Shown piece after piece: positions 41,140-52,440 of a stretch of DNA of 64,000 nucleotides. This DNA comes from Porphyra umbilicalis (taxonomy: Eukaryota > Rhodophyta > Bangiophyceae > Bangiales > Bangiaceae). A program made the translations under genes and the position numbers. Below the pieces are notes generated by a model that was given only the letters and a program-made list of their open reading frames with translations, did no database searches and was not told where the DNA came from. Location of the stretch: the NCBI GenBank assembly GCA_002049455.2, contig KV918829.1:186001-250000 (forward strand), written 5' to 3'. The number at the start of each line of letters is the position of its first letter. The stretch's first letter is position 1.

Positions 41140-41174
<35 letters not shown>

Positions 41175-41388
41175 GGGGGGGGGGGGGTGTGGGGGGGGGG
41201 GTGGGGGGGGGGCGCCCGACGCCCGTCCCAACGCCGCAGCTGCCGCCTGCAACGACGCTGTGGGGGGTGCCGTCGCCGACGGCCAGCGTGGCGGCGGCGG
41301 TGTCGCCGCCGCCACCGGCCGCGGCGGCCGAAACGTACACGCCCCCGCCGCGGTCTGCCGAGGCGCCGTCGCCGGCGCGCGACGTGTG

Positions 41389-41462
<74 letters not shown>

Positions 41463-44456
41463 TGCCGTCACCGCCCGCGCCGCCGCCGGCCGAAGCGCCC
41501 GTGCCGGTGCCGCCTGTGCCCGTGCAGCCGCCGGCGGTCGACGCGCCGGCGGCGCCACCGCCGCCCGCCGAGGCGGCCACGCTGCCGCCGCCGCCGTCGC
41601 CCAATGCCTTTCGGCCGCCGCTGCAGCCGCCGGCGGGCGAGGCGCAGCCGCCGGCGGGCGAGGCGCCGCTCCCGTCGCCGACGCCGGCAGCAGAGGCGGC
41701 GCCGCAACCGCCGCCACCGCCGCCGCCGCCACCGCCGCCGCCACCGTCGCCGCCGCCGCCGCCGCCGCCGCTCGTGCCGCCGGGGCGGGAGCCCATGGCG
41801 GCTCCGCCCTCAGCGGCCGCCGTCGAGGGGCCGCTGCCGCCGCCCCCACCGCCGACAGTCGACGGCGCCGCTGCCGCTGCGCCCGCGGCTGTGGCGCCGC
41901 CGCCGCCGCCTGCGCCAGGCTATGAGGGCGTCGCGCCGCCGTCTGTCTTGCCGCCACTGCCGCCGCCGCCCGCGCCGGGCTTTGATGGTGTGGCGCCGGC
42001 ATCGGGCTTGCCGCCGCCGCCGCCGCCGCCCGCGCCGGGCTTTGATGGCGTGGCGCCGCCGCCGGGCTTGCCGCCGCCGCCGCCGCCCGCGCCGGGCCAT
42101 GGCGGTTTGCCGCCACCGGGCGTGCTGCCGCCGCCGCCGCTGTCGCCGCCGCCGCCACCATCACCGACACCGCCTGCGACTGTTGTGGGTGGTGGCGCAC
42201 CACCCTTGCCGCCACCGCCCGCGACTAATGTGGGTGTCGGCGCGCCGCCCTTGCCGCCACCGCCCGCGGCTGATGTGGGTGACGGCGCACCGCCCTTGCC
42301 GCTACCGCCCGCGACTAATATGGGTGTCGGCACGCCGCCCGTACCGTCGCCACCAACGGCCGACCATGATGGCGTACCGCCGTCGCCGACACCCGCGGCG
42401 GGCGCCGACGGCGTCGCGTCGCCACCGCCGCCACCGCCGGCTGTGGTTGACCCAATGACGGGCGCGCCGCTGTCGCCGCCGGCCGACCCGCCCGCACCGC
42501 CGCCCGCCGTGGCGGTCGAGCCGCCGACGGCCATGGGGACGGCGGCCGCGCCCCCGCCGGCGGCGCCGGTCGACCCGCTGACGGGCCTGCCGGTGGCGTC
42601 CGTGGACGTGGCGGCGGGTGCACCCAGCGGTGCACCGCCGCCGCCACCGCCGCCGCCGCCGCCGCCGTCTCCACCAGTGTATTCAGTTGACTCGCAGACG
42701 GGGCTGCCGACGGTTGCCGGTGACCCGCTGGTGGGCGCGCAGGTCGGTGCGCCGCCCTTGGCGCCGCCGGTCGGCGCGGTGACGGGGCTGCCGCCAGGAC
42801 CGGTGGGGCCGCCGACCAGCCCCCCGGCGGCAGCGACTGCACCAGCACCCGCTGTGAGCCCGATGGCTGGTGTCCCGTTGGTCGCACCGGCGGCGTCAGC
42901 GGTGAACCCGCTCTCTGGTGCCCCGTTGGGTGCGCCGCCGACAGCGCCGCCCGTGGACCCGCTGACGGGTGCCCCAGTGGCGGCACCGGCGCCACTGGTG
43001 GCACCACCGGCGCCGGCGGTGGCGGTGGATCCACAGCCGGGCGCGCCGGTGCCGGCGCACGCTGGCGGAGGGGTCCTGTTACCCGGCGACGACGTCGGGC
43101 GCACATTTTTGGCGCACGGCGTTCCGGGCGAGGCGGCGGTGCGCGCCCCGCCGCTGGCGCCGGGCGTGGTGGGCGACCCTGGTGCCGATGCTGGCTCGGC
43201 GGCGGTGCGCGCCCCGCCAATGGCGCCGGGCGTGTTGGGTGACCCTGCTGCCGACGCTGGCGCTGCGGCGGTGCGCGCCCCGCCGCTGGCGCCGGCAGTG
43301 TCGGGCGATCCTACTGCGGACGCTGCGGCGGTATTGGCGGCGGCAGTTGGTGCGCCCCCGCTGCCCCCTCAAGGTGCTCCCCCTCCGCCGGGAGCCGTCC
43401 CACCCCCCCCCCCCCTCACCCATCGCGGGCGACGTGCCGCCGCCGCCGCTCGTGCCCGCCATGGCCCCTGCCCCCGAGACGGCCGTGCCGCCGCCGGGAC
43501 CGGCACCTCCGCCCGTTGCACTGCCGCCTGGCACGGAGCTGCCGGTGCCGTCGGCGCCAGGGGTGGCGGGGCTTCCACCGCCTCCTCAGACCGTCGGTGA
43601 GGTTGCGCCGCCGGGGGTGGTACCGATGGCGCCCGCGCCGGGCGCGGTGGCGGTTGGTGCCGACGGCCTGCCCGTGCCGGTCGCCGTCGCCCCGGGGGGG
43701 GCGCTTCTCGGTTCCGAAAGTCCACCCGCGCCGCCGCCGGTCGCTCCCGCCGCCCCGGTTGATGGCGGGGGGGGGCTGCTGCCACCGCCGCCACCCGCCG
43801 GCGGTGCGCCTGGTGGCACGGTTGTTGGCCCAGACGGGCTCCCGGTGGCGCCGCCGCCGCCGCCGCCCTCTGCTTTTGTCGGCGCGACCGTTGGCCCGGA
43901 CGGCCTGCCCGTGGCGGTGCCGCCGGCGCCCACCGCTTATGGCGGCGCGGTCGTTGGCCCCGATGACGTGCCCGTGGCGGCGCCGCCCGCGCCGCCCGCG
44001 CCGCTCGCGCTGCCCGCGCCGCCCACGCCGCCCGCGCCACCCGCGCTCGCGCCGTACGTGGCGCCTGCGGATGGCCCGCCCGTCGGCGACGCGCCCCCCG
44101 CCGCCGCCGGTGCCACCCCGCCGGTTGGCCTGCCGCCGGCGCCCTCCCCACGCCACCGCCTCTTTGTGCCGACCGCCGCCCTGCCGCTGCTCCCCAGCGA
44201 CGTGGCACCCGTCGCCGCCGGCGTGTCGCCCCCCACCGGCGACGCGTCGCCCTTTGCATCGACGCTTGCGGCCGTCCCCCCGCCGGCACCGGCCGTGCAC
44301 CTTGCCCTCCCCGAAGCGGCGGGCGTGGTGCGGCGGCGGCTGGCCGCCGCCGCCACCGCCGCGCGCCCGCGGCGGCGGTGGCGGGGGCTGGCGTTTGCGC
44401 GGCCGCTGGCAACGGCGGCGGCGGGCGCGCCCGCGGTGGCGCCGTCGCCGCCGCTG

Positions 44457-44515
<59 letters not shown>

Positions 44516-44851
44516 GACGCCCGCGAGCGGCGGGTGCCTCTCCAACGCCACCCACTGCGCGTGCGCCACGTCGCCGCGCACGCGCAGCGGGTGTTTGGTG
44601 CCCATCGGTGTCGCCACCGTGGCAGACGGCGGCGGCACCGACGAGGCGGACGGCGGCCTCGTCGAGTGCGTGCGTGCGACGTGCCCCCGCCGCCACTGGT
44701 GTTCGTGTGGGGGGACGGGCGTGTGCGAGCGCGGCACCGTGCGGTCCGTGTTGGTCGCGGTCGGCCACGGGCTGGCGGGGGGAGAAGCGGGGGGGGGGGG
44801 GCGACCGCCTGCACCCGCGTGCAGCTGCCGGGGGGGGGCTCCCGCACCTGA
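40292..44851 (+). CDS. Secreted malectin-like / proline-rich / Cys-rich protein
   Basis: The ATG at 40292 (another at 40301) opens an Arg-rich start and an Ala-rich signal peptide ending near AVASHVDLAF. A malectin-like carbohydrate-binding domain follows (FNLGGPPTGAYRSEGDGLAM, HLPVADGEYTLALLFAEVW, RVFDITVLG, VVLSRVVQNPTLAGVLVTGY), about 40456-40930. From 41220 the protein is proline-rich with diffuse repeats (PPPPAPGFDGVAPP type near 41910-42110; VDPLTGAP type near 42450-42980; RAPPLAPG type near 43140-43310; GPDGLPVA type near 43640-43980). The C-terminal module has a cysteine cluster (CLSNATHCACATSPRTRSGC, then RHWCSCGGTGVCERG). The three parts are in different frames separated at G-runs (41045-41092, 41171-41212) and a C-run (about 43409-43421), plus one before the end; I treat them as one gene with miscounted runs, but two or three genes are possible. 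The end is chosen at a stop at 44851 and is uncertain. Likely a wall or matrix glycoprotein. Confidence 0.6.
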
Positions 44852-47800
44852 CGTGGGTGGGCAAGTTGGGAGAGGAGGGGGGCGGGGGCGGGGGGGAGAG
44901 CCCCGATTTTGGAGGACGGGGAGAGTGGCGGGATGGAGCCGCACAGTGTTGACCAAGGCAAGTAGAAAGGAACTAGAAAGGGATGCTGTGTGGAATCGCC
45001 GAGCTGCTGCGTCCAACAGCAGAGGTCGAGCACGCTGGGACGCTGCGAGTGACACGCGCATGGCTTGGGGTGTTGCGAAGGGCGCTCCACGGGGCTGGGG
45101 CGTCCGCAAGCCACAAAGGCAGTCTACACATGGGATCCCCGCGAAGGCAAGCAAGGAGAGGCGGCCGAGAAAGACAAGGACTTCCGGACATGATTGGAGA
45201 GAACCACACAGCTTTACTCTGCAAGCGCTCAGGCACGGCCCACACGCCCAACCCACACGACGCGCGACCCGACCAACGGCGCGGACCGCTCCCAACACCG
45301 TCGCTGGTCCCCAACACCCCCCCCGCCGCAAGTGCCTCTCCATCACCGCAAAGACCACCCCCCAACACCACAACAAACGTCCCGCGACACCGCGCCTCCG
45401 CCCCCCGCCAAAGACGCCCGCGCACCACCACCACCAAACGAACAGCAACCAGCGGCCAAGCAGACAAGGCGCAACTCGGGCGAAAGACACCCCGCAGACG
45501 CAGGGGGGGCGGGGGCACGAGCCCCCACCCTCCCAACGACCGCGGAGCGGGTGAAGACCAGTCCGAGTTCCCCTCCCCCCGCCCCCGCGCGGCGGGGACG
45601 AGGCGAGGGGGTCAGAAGGGTACGTGCGGCCCAAACTTGAAAAACAAGACTTTCTGAGGGCGACTGCGTTCAATCGGTGGGCGCAAGGGTGCGCCAGCCT
45701 CCCGTTCATCACGTGTTAAAACCCAGAAAGATCATCACGAGGGAGACAGCGCGAAGGCGGCGCACGGTGTGCGCGCGGCGCGGCCGTCGTTCTTGTACTC
45801 GGCGGCGCCAGGCGCAGGGCGACGGCGGACCGGTCCGCGACAAATCCAAAGCCGCAGCGCCGTTGAGCGAATCGCATGCCACGTGGATGGAGACAGGTTT
45901 ACAGTACACCATGCACTCGGGGTGCACCGGCACCGCAGTCGCTGTCTTTCCTGCGGCAACACCCCGACCGTCTTTATGCTTCTCGTTACCCTCCTCCTGT
46001 TTGGCAGTCAATTTTCGGCGGTGCAGCTTGTCCCTGCTTTTTTCATGTTCTGCGGTCTACCTTGCGCGGCTCTGAAAACGCGATACGTGGAGCAGCACAA
46101 GAATCCAGCCGAGGCACTCGGCTGTACTAGTCAGAATGGCCAAAACCGCCTGTCGTTCACCATCACCTGTCTGGAGACATTCAAAGATTGTCCTTGCTCT
46201 TTCAAATGTGAGATCAAGTGCTACGTAAGTGTGTAAGTATCCTGTGCTACTTACATTCGTTGTGCTGTTCTTTGGTGCGCTTGTGTAACGTGTCTGCGGT
46301 AGCACGACAGAGACTCAAGGGTACATGTTACACCGTCAGGGTTGTCCGGGGCGGTCAGACTGTGAAGAGGGGATGGGTTGGGCTCGGCCCTGCCTTTCTA
46401 CCGCCGACGTTCGCCAAGGTGTGGGCGCGACACGGTGGCGGCGGCGGCCGCCGCCGCCGCGGCCGAGGCGACGAAGCCGACTGATGGAAACGATGGCCAC
46501 TTCGGCGAGCGTGGCGTTGCTGCCGTCTCCGCGCGTGCGGGATGGCGTGTGGGCGCGAACACCTGGTGTTGCCGTCGTGGCGCGTTCGCCCGCCGTCGGT
46601 GCGGCAAGCGGTGGCTGCGCCACCCCCTCCTCGCGGCACCAACCGTCCCCGCTGCGGCGTCGCCAGTGGGCGCGGGTGGTCGCACCACCACCGCGGCAGG
46701 GGTGGAGCTGTGGCGGCGGCGGCGGCGGCGGCTGTCGACGCTGGCGGCGGTCGGCGGCGGCGGCGGCCGACGCCAGCGGCGGCGGTCGCGAAGGACGCTC
46801 TGCCGGCGACGGCCTGAGCACCGGCGGAACAATCAGAGTGCCGTCGCCGCGGACGGAGCGGCGGGGGCGGCGGTCGCTCCGGCCTCTGCGGGCACGGCGG
46901 CGGCCACCCCCGCCGCCACCGCCACTCGCGGCGGTGACCCGACGGCGCTGCCATCAGCGCCGGCCACGACCGCCTCGCCGGGGGCGGCGACCGCCGGCGA
47001 CGCGCGGCGGCGGCGGTCGACATCCCCCCTCTCGGCCGGCGGTGGCGCCGCCGTCGGCGGCGGACTGGGCGGCTGCCCCGACCCAACCCCGCCACCACCC
47101 TGCGCGCTCTGCGGCGGCTCAACCCCCTCTTGTCCGAAGGCGGTGGCGGCGACGTCGGCGGTTGAGGTGGTGGGGGGTTGGCACAGTGGGTGCCCCAGCC
47201 CGTCGCCGAGAGGGACGCCAACGGGGTGAGCAAAGGTTGTTTTTCTTGACATGGAGGAGCGCCTGGCAGTGTAAAGCTTGCCAGTCAATGGGCGGTGCAA
47301 CATGCGATCACAAAAATTGTGGTGAAAAGCGGGGCTCAGTGCCCCTTCAGGGGGTGTTCATAAAAGTATTGTGGCTCCCACAATCTCTCAAACTGCCTAA
47401 TTGATCCAACACCAGTTAGGGTTCACAGCGCCGCCACCGCCGCCGGCTATGCCGACGCGGTGCACGTGTCGCCCGACGGGCACCGAGTGGCGGGGAGGAC
47501 GGCGTCGGGGGGGTTGCTGTACGCAGTCAAGTTTGGGGTCGTCGTCACCCCGCCGCTCAGTTTCGTCGGCGGGGGGGGGGGGGAACGGGGATGGACAGCA
47601 GCGGCGGGCCGCCACCGTCGCAGGCGCAAGCGTGCGTCGACAACGGCGGGTCGCTCGGGGAGCGGCGTCGCGGTCGGCGCTGCTGCTCGTCGCCGCGCCG
47701 ATGTAGGGGGTAAGGGGCTTTTCTGGATTGCCACGCGGGTGGTATCACGTGGAAACGGCAGGGGTGGCGCGTCGACTCCGCCCGCTGTCGACCCGTTGGT

Positions 47801-48274
47801 GCGCCCTGCGTATGCGCAGTCGGCACCTACGCCGCGAGTACGCGGCAGTGGTGTTCCTGCCGGCTGTTTGCGCGCGATGGCGCGGCTGCCCCGCTGCTTT
47901 TTAGTGACGGCAGTGGCTGCTGTGGGGACGGCGGCCACTGCCAAGCTTTGTATTCAGTGAGGAAGAAGACGGAGAAGGCGTGTGTCATCTGGTGGGCCTG
48001 AGCCGTGTTGTGGCAGACCATGACAGTACTTTTCTTATTCAATATGCGGCCTCTCTCAGTGGGTTGTCTCTTTGCATACTTGCCGAGGCTGTTCGTTGCG
48101 CTTGCGCCCTCTTTAATGGGTCGTCCGCTTGTAGCGGCGAGACGGCGGGACGGTTGTCGTCCACCGTGCGCTCCACCAACGCCCCGTAGCCTACTCATCA
48201 GCCGCCTAAATACTCACACCACCAGATGAGCTCACTGCACGAGAGGACTGCCCAAAGCGGCCACCTCTACCCGA
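44852..48274. other. Gene-poor region with a GC-rich module
   Basis: The stretch 45230-45640 is A/C-rich on the plus strand with low-complexity frames. From 45650 to 46330 the DNA has ordinary composition and no convincing frame. About 46380-47230 is a GC-rich module; its minus strand has an ATG frame (MSRKTTFAHPVGVPLGDGLG, stop at 46833), which is plausible but without domain. The stretch 47230-48274 has short frames only. No RNA gene was recognised. Confidence 0.4.
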
Positions 48275-48835
48275 CTAAGCACACCCGGCCAACGCTAGCG
48301 CAGACAATTCCGTTGGTGCTTCCGTCGGTGCTTCCGTCGGCTCTTCCGACGGCTCCTCCGTCGGCTCCTCCGTGGGCCCTTCGGTCGGCTCTGCACACGA
48401 CGGCGTCGCCGACGGGGTGGCCACGGCGGTGGTGCCAGCAGCAGCACCCCCACCGGGGGACACGTCCACCGTGTCCACATCGACGAGCGCCGTCGCCGCC
48501 GGGGAGGCGTCGGGCGGCGGCGGCGACGCCGACGGCGCCGACCCCAGCACCACCTCTGCCGGCACGACCGGCAGCGGGCTGGCGACCGCGTCGGCGCGGC
48601 CAAACGCCACGCGCCCGGGGCGCGAGCGGCCGGCGCCACCGCCACCGTCGGCGGGGGCGGCGGCAGAGGCGGAGCGCATCGGCGGCGCAGCAGCCACGCC
48701 GGCCGGCGCGGTGGCGAGGAGCGCCGTGGCGGCGGCGGCGGCGACGGCCGCAGCGGTGAGCGCGGTCATGGCGGGCGCCCAGCGGCGGTGCGGGCGGGGG
48801 CGTCCGCGGCAGCCGCCGCGCGTGACCCGCGCCAT
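48275..48835 (-). CDS. Small secreted protein with PTEE/PTEA repeats (candidate)
   Basis: The minus-strand ATG at 48835 starts a short Arg-rich leader and a hydrophobic Ala stretch (TALTAAAVAAAAATALLATA) suited to a signal peptide. The middle is Ala/Pro/Val-rich with acidic islands (VDVDTVDVS), and the C-terminus has a run of short repeats (GPTEEPTEEPSEEPTEAPTE) before ending LSALALAGCA, a hydrophobic Cys-containing tail that could be a GPI signal. The repeats extend to the stop at 48275. Length is 186 residues and the frame is intact. The opposite strand is also open, which lowers confidence, but only this strand gives an ordered secreted-protein layout. Function unknown; surface or wall protein is inferred from composition. 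Confidence 0.45.
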   Translation of the reverse strand: MARVTRGGCRGRPRPHRRWAPAMTALTAAAVAAAAATALLATAPAGVAAAPPMRSASAAAPADGGGGAGRSRPGRVAFGRADAVASPLPVVPAEVVLGSAPSASPPPPDASPAATALVDVDTVDVSPGGGAAAGTTAVATPSATPSCAEPTEGPTEEPTEEPSEEPTEAPTEAPTELSALALAGCA

Positions 48836-49636
48836 GGGTGCCGAAGGTGGGGAGGCGACGGAGACAGGGACGGGGGAGGGGGCGGGCGGGGGCGATGGGT
48901 GACATTGGGTGGACGCGAGGATGTCGCAGTCGGTACGAGGCGCGACGCAAAGACGGCGGGAGGGGCGTCGCCGACCACGGTGAGCGGCTCCAAAGCGACT
49001 CGAGGCGGGCCGATGGAGGTTGTGATGTTGCTGCGGATGACAGGCGGGTTCACCGCACGCCCCTCGACCGTTTTGTAGGTGCGAGTCACCCCTGCCGTCC
49101 CGCCGCCCAGCCGGATCCGCCCCCTTCCCGTCCACCCCGTGGCGCGCCATCGTGGCCACTCCCCGCGCTGCTGCCCACCCGCCCGCCCGCCCGACAACCC
49201 CCAGGGGGGACCGCGGCAGCAGCGCGCGGCTCAAAGCTCTGCCAGCGCGAGGCCCGCCGCCGCCCGACCGGGCTGGCGCGGCGCGGCCGCGGCGCCGCCG
49301 CCACGCAGACGGGGCATGGCGAGACCGTGGCGCTGTCACCGCCGCCACGGGCCGGCGGGGGGATGGGCGGGACCGCCGGCACGCCCGCCGACGGCGTGGC
49401 GGCTCGCGAGGCCCCCATTCTTCCTGCGCTGCCACCAGCGGGTGCTGGGGCGTGCTGGGCGGCCGCCCGGCACGCCCAGCGACCGGGGCTGTCCACGCGC
49501 GCGAGGTGGGGGGGAGGCGGCCTCGCGGCGGTGCCGGCAGCGCGGGGGCGACGCCGCCGCCGCAGGGGTGTGTGGCGCGCGGCGCCCTCCGCGGCCATGA
49601 CAGTCGCGATTGGAACCGTCAGAATAGTGTGCACTT
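48836..49636. other. Upstream region and GC-rich DNA
   Basis: Directly upstream (minus strand) of the PTEE-repeat gene. The part 49080-49600 is GC-rich with all frames open and no domain. No promoter element can be named. Confidence 0.35.
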
Positions 49637-50618
49637 GAACGGGAGTCTGAACGGGAGTTTCCTTGTCGGTTGCCCTGAACGAGCGATTTCCCGTCCAGGG
49701 TTTTGTGCCGTAACAAACCCCTGGACAAGAGCGACTCCCGTTCAGGGCTAGGTTGCCAGGCTCTGTTTTTCTTCCTTGCAGCACCCGGATCGTCACGAGG
49801 TCAAACACGAGCTCACTGCTAGTATCGGCCAATCAGAGGCTTAATTCGCTTGGATCACGCATGATAGGTGATCGTTGTGCACGCTGCACGGGTCTGGCTC
49901 TGCAGGCCTTCTTCTCCGCGCAGCTCCCGCCTGCCTCAGGCCCTGACTATCTGCGACACCGTTCCGGTCTCCCGGAACGCCGTGTGTGGCCGAGGCGGCG
50001 GCACGAGGTCAGTTCCTCAGATCTTGCAACACAACTTACGCATTTTGTAGTAAAAGTCGAGTACTTCGCTTCCGCCTCGTCGTCGTCACGACCAAATCGG
50101 CGCTCGTCTTCTTCACGCCGGCGGACGCCGTCACCACCTCTGACTTCGTCGTGAATATCGCGCAAAGTCAGCGACTGAGCAACAAGCCGTGCTGCACGTA
50201 GCGCGTCTCCATTCGCTTCGCGAGTGGAAATTTTGCGTTTCTTGCCCAATGTCTGTCGAGGACTCGCACGCTTCCGTGACGCGGCGCCCTCTTCACGAGC
50301 TCCCGACGTCCACAATCGCGGCGGCTTCACATCGTCGGATGTGGATGGAGTCCGTCGTGACGACGAAGGGTCGCAGCCACAGTGCATGCAATTGACACGC
50401 AGCATTTTGAAGAGTACTTAACATAACAGACGTGCAGGCAGGTCTTAACGTCCCTGGCATAATCGTGCACATCGATCTTAATCGCACCACGTGATCTTCG
50501 CTGCGTTTCCACTCGCGACAGGGACCGTGCACCTGGACGGGATTGTAACAAGGAATCGCTTGTTCAGGCCTTGTGCCGTGACGAAACCCTGAACGGGATT
50601 TCCTCCCGTCCAGGCTGC
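49637..50618 (-). mobile_element. About 1-kb element with long, internally palindromic TIRs
   Basis: The arms 49688-49751 and 50527-50612 are inverted repeats of each other and each is itself partly palindromic: CCCGTCCAGGGTTTTGTGCC followed later by CTCCCGTTCAGGG on the left, and their counterparts CTGGACGGGATTGTAACAAG and CCTGAACGGGATTTCCTCCC on the right. Extra GAACGGGAG copies flank the left arm. The CCAGGG-type ends resemble those of the CCCTGG repeat family. The interior has non-GC-biased composition and a charged minus-strand reading frame. Precise termini and target duplication were not determined. Confidence 0.55.
50040..50405 (-). CDS. Charged protein, first exon, unknown function
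   Basis: The minus-strand ATG at 50405 gives 122 codons with mixed codon use and a natural composition: a short Cys/His start (MLRVNCMHCGCDP), a basic patch (LGKKRKISTREANGDALRAA) resembling a nuclear localisation signal, a helical part (VAQSLTLRDIHDEVRG) and an acidic-basic segment (EEDERRFGRDDDEAEAKYST). A consensus donor GTAAGT follows TTKC at 50039, so this is probably a first exon; the unspliced frame would run to 49947. No second exon could be identified before the element's left arm. It lies inside the ~1-kb TIR element and may be its own gene. Confidence 0.45.
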
Positions 50619-51083
50619 AGGTTATTCTGACGACCATAAAAGGGGGGACAGTCGAGGCTGGAACCACAAGAGGGGGGGAGGGGAGAAAGCTGCTCGCCGG
50701 CTCGAGCGGCACGCTCCACATCAGGTGCTGTGGCGGCGGAGAGGGGGGGGGGTAGGGAGGAACGCGACGGAAACTGCAGCGCCGCCCCAGGGAAGGACAG
50801 GGCGCGAGACCGCCGGCCGGCAGCAAGGTGTCAGGGCCAACGAGGCACCGCGTCAGTGGCGGCAGCCGCCACGCGAGGCGCGCGGAGGGAGGGAGGAGGT
50901 GGCAGCTGCGGGTTGGCACGTGGCTGCTGCGCGGCCGGCGCGGGCAGGGCGTCAGCCACGCTTGCTGCTGCAAGCGCCATCCACTCAGCAGCGCGGCCAA
51001 CTGAAAGCGCGTACAAGAAAACACCCTGGCCTGGAGTTGTGCTGTGATCGAAGACAATCTATTTGGGTAAGTGCTGGAGCATT
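50619..51083. other. G-rich DNA and an orphan repeat end
   Basis: The first 400 bp are G/A-rich with low-complexity frames. At 50999-51035 lies a second copy of the CCCTGG-family right end (CTGAAAGCGCGTACAAGAAA, then ACACCCTGGCCTGGAG), only about 83 bp from the right end of copy C. It is either an orphan end of another copy interrupted by copy C or part of a terminal duplication. Confidence 0.55.
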
Positions 51084-52440
51084 ACTGAAAGCGCGTTCGC
51101 GAAAACACCCTGGACTTGCAAGACGATAGAACTGTTTTCACACGACGAAAGATACATAGGCAAGTCGAGCACCGCCTCCCGGGTGAGCGTCACCTGCACG
51201 ACCGGCGCCGCTTGGGAGCGCACTTACGAGCGGGAGATCAGAAAAAAGGAGACGAGGAAGGCGGCCATGGCGGCAGTGGTGGCGGTCGCCGACGTGACCA
51301 CTGCTTGCTGGCGTAGGGGGCGCTCCGCCCACCGCCGCCGCGGCGTCCACCGCTGCCCGCACGAGCGGCAGCTGCTGCCATCGGGGGGGTACCCGCCCAC
51401 TGGTGGGTAGCGGCCGCCCGCACGCTCCTCGACGATCAGCGCTTTGTCTTCGTCCGAGAGGGGGTAGGTGATCGCCGCGAGGGGCTCCTGCCGCACCCAC
51501 CGGAGGGTCAGCAGCGGCCGCCACCGCCGTGGCGGGCGGCGGCTGCCACCAAGGCACGGCCGCCACCATCTGAGCAACCACCGGCCGACGCTGGCTGGGC
51601 AGTCGTCGCTTTCCGCAGCGCAGACTCGAGGCCGAGCTGCGCGATGCGCACGTGCGCGGCGGCGACGCGGTGGATGGGGAGGGGGGGTATGTGGGGCCAC
51701 AGAGGGGGAGGGGGGGGAAAGAAGCCGTTGATGGCACGGGGGGGCGGGCGGCGGGGTGGAGCTAGAAAATAGCAGGGGCTCCACGCCGCCGCCGCCGCCG
51801 CCGCCGGCACCGCCGCGGCCGCGGCCGCCGCGGCCGCGGGCGCCACCCGCTGCCGTGTGCGGGCGCGCGTCGTGCGCACGGTCGTCCACTGCTCACCGCC
51901 GCGTCGGCGGCAGGCGCGGCGGCAGCACCGCCAGCGGCGGTGGCCGCCGCCCCCACCCGCCGCGCGTGGGTGTTGCGGGAAGGGACGCGACCACGCAGGC
52001 CGCAGCGCATTCAGCGCCGACACGACCCCCTGTTTGAAGAATCAAAACCGACGTCTCCCACAGGGCCCGCAGAGCCCGATTCTGGCCAAGTACCGCGGAA
52101 TCGCGACATCATAGCCGTCTGTGGCCGCGTCCATCTGCCCCCACGACCCCGTAAACGCCGAACCTGCCCTCGCACACCTGTTTAACCACGATTCTGCTTC
52201 CGCGGACCGTACGGGCGATGAAGACGTCGCCACCTCTAGCAACTTCACAGAAAGATGCGGGCAGCCCCGGCGCATGTTCCCATAGTCAAGAAAGCGCCGG
52301 GAGACGTCCTGCAACGGCGTAGGGAGCCAAACGGACCGCCAAAAACGTTTTTTAAGTACTCCCGCAACGTGCACTAGAAAAAAGGACTTTTTTTTCGACG
52401 TGTGGGTGTGAGAAAGCACCCTAGACTCAAGTCCAGGGAA
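51084..52440 (-). repeat. CCCTGG-family repeat, copy C (full length, inverted)
   Basis: Reverse orientation relative to copy A: it ends at 52440 with the complement of TTCCCTGGACTTGAGTCTAG and starts at 51084 with ACTGAAAGCGCGTTCGCGAA and ACACCCTGGACTTGCA. It matches copy A over about 1.35 kb, including the 92-codon frame equivalent (about 52042-52360) and the GC-rich middle with the SSCRSCG patch. The frame from about 51434 to 51480 reads YPLSDEDKALIVEERAGGRY, which is better ordered than in copy A. AAT occurs on both outer sides and may be a short target duplication. Confidence 0.85.

Noticed and set aside
41132-42215. Long minus-strand frames opposite the proline-rich gene (Ala/Arg-rich)
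   Set aside because: They mirror the CCG repeats of the plus strand and show no domain; the plus strand has ordered repeats and continues from a malectin domain.
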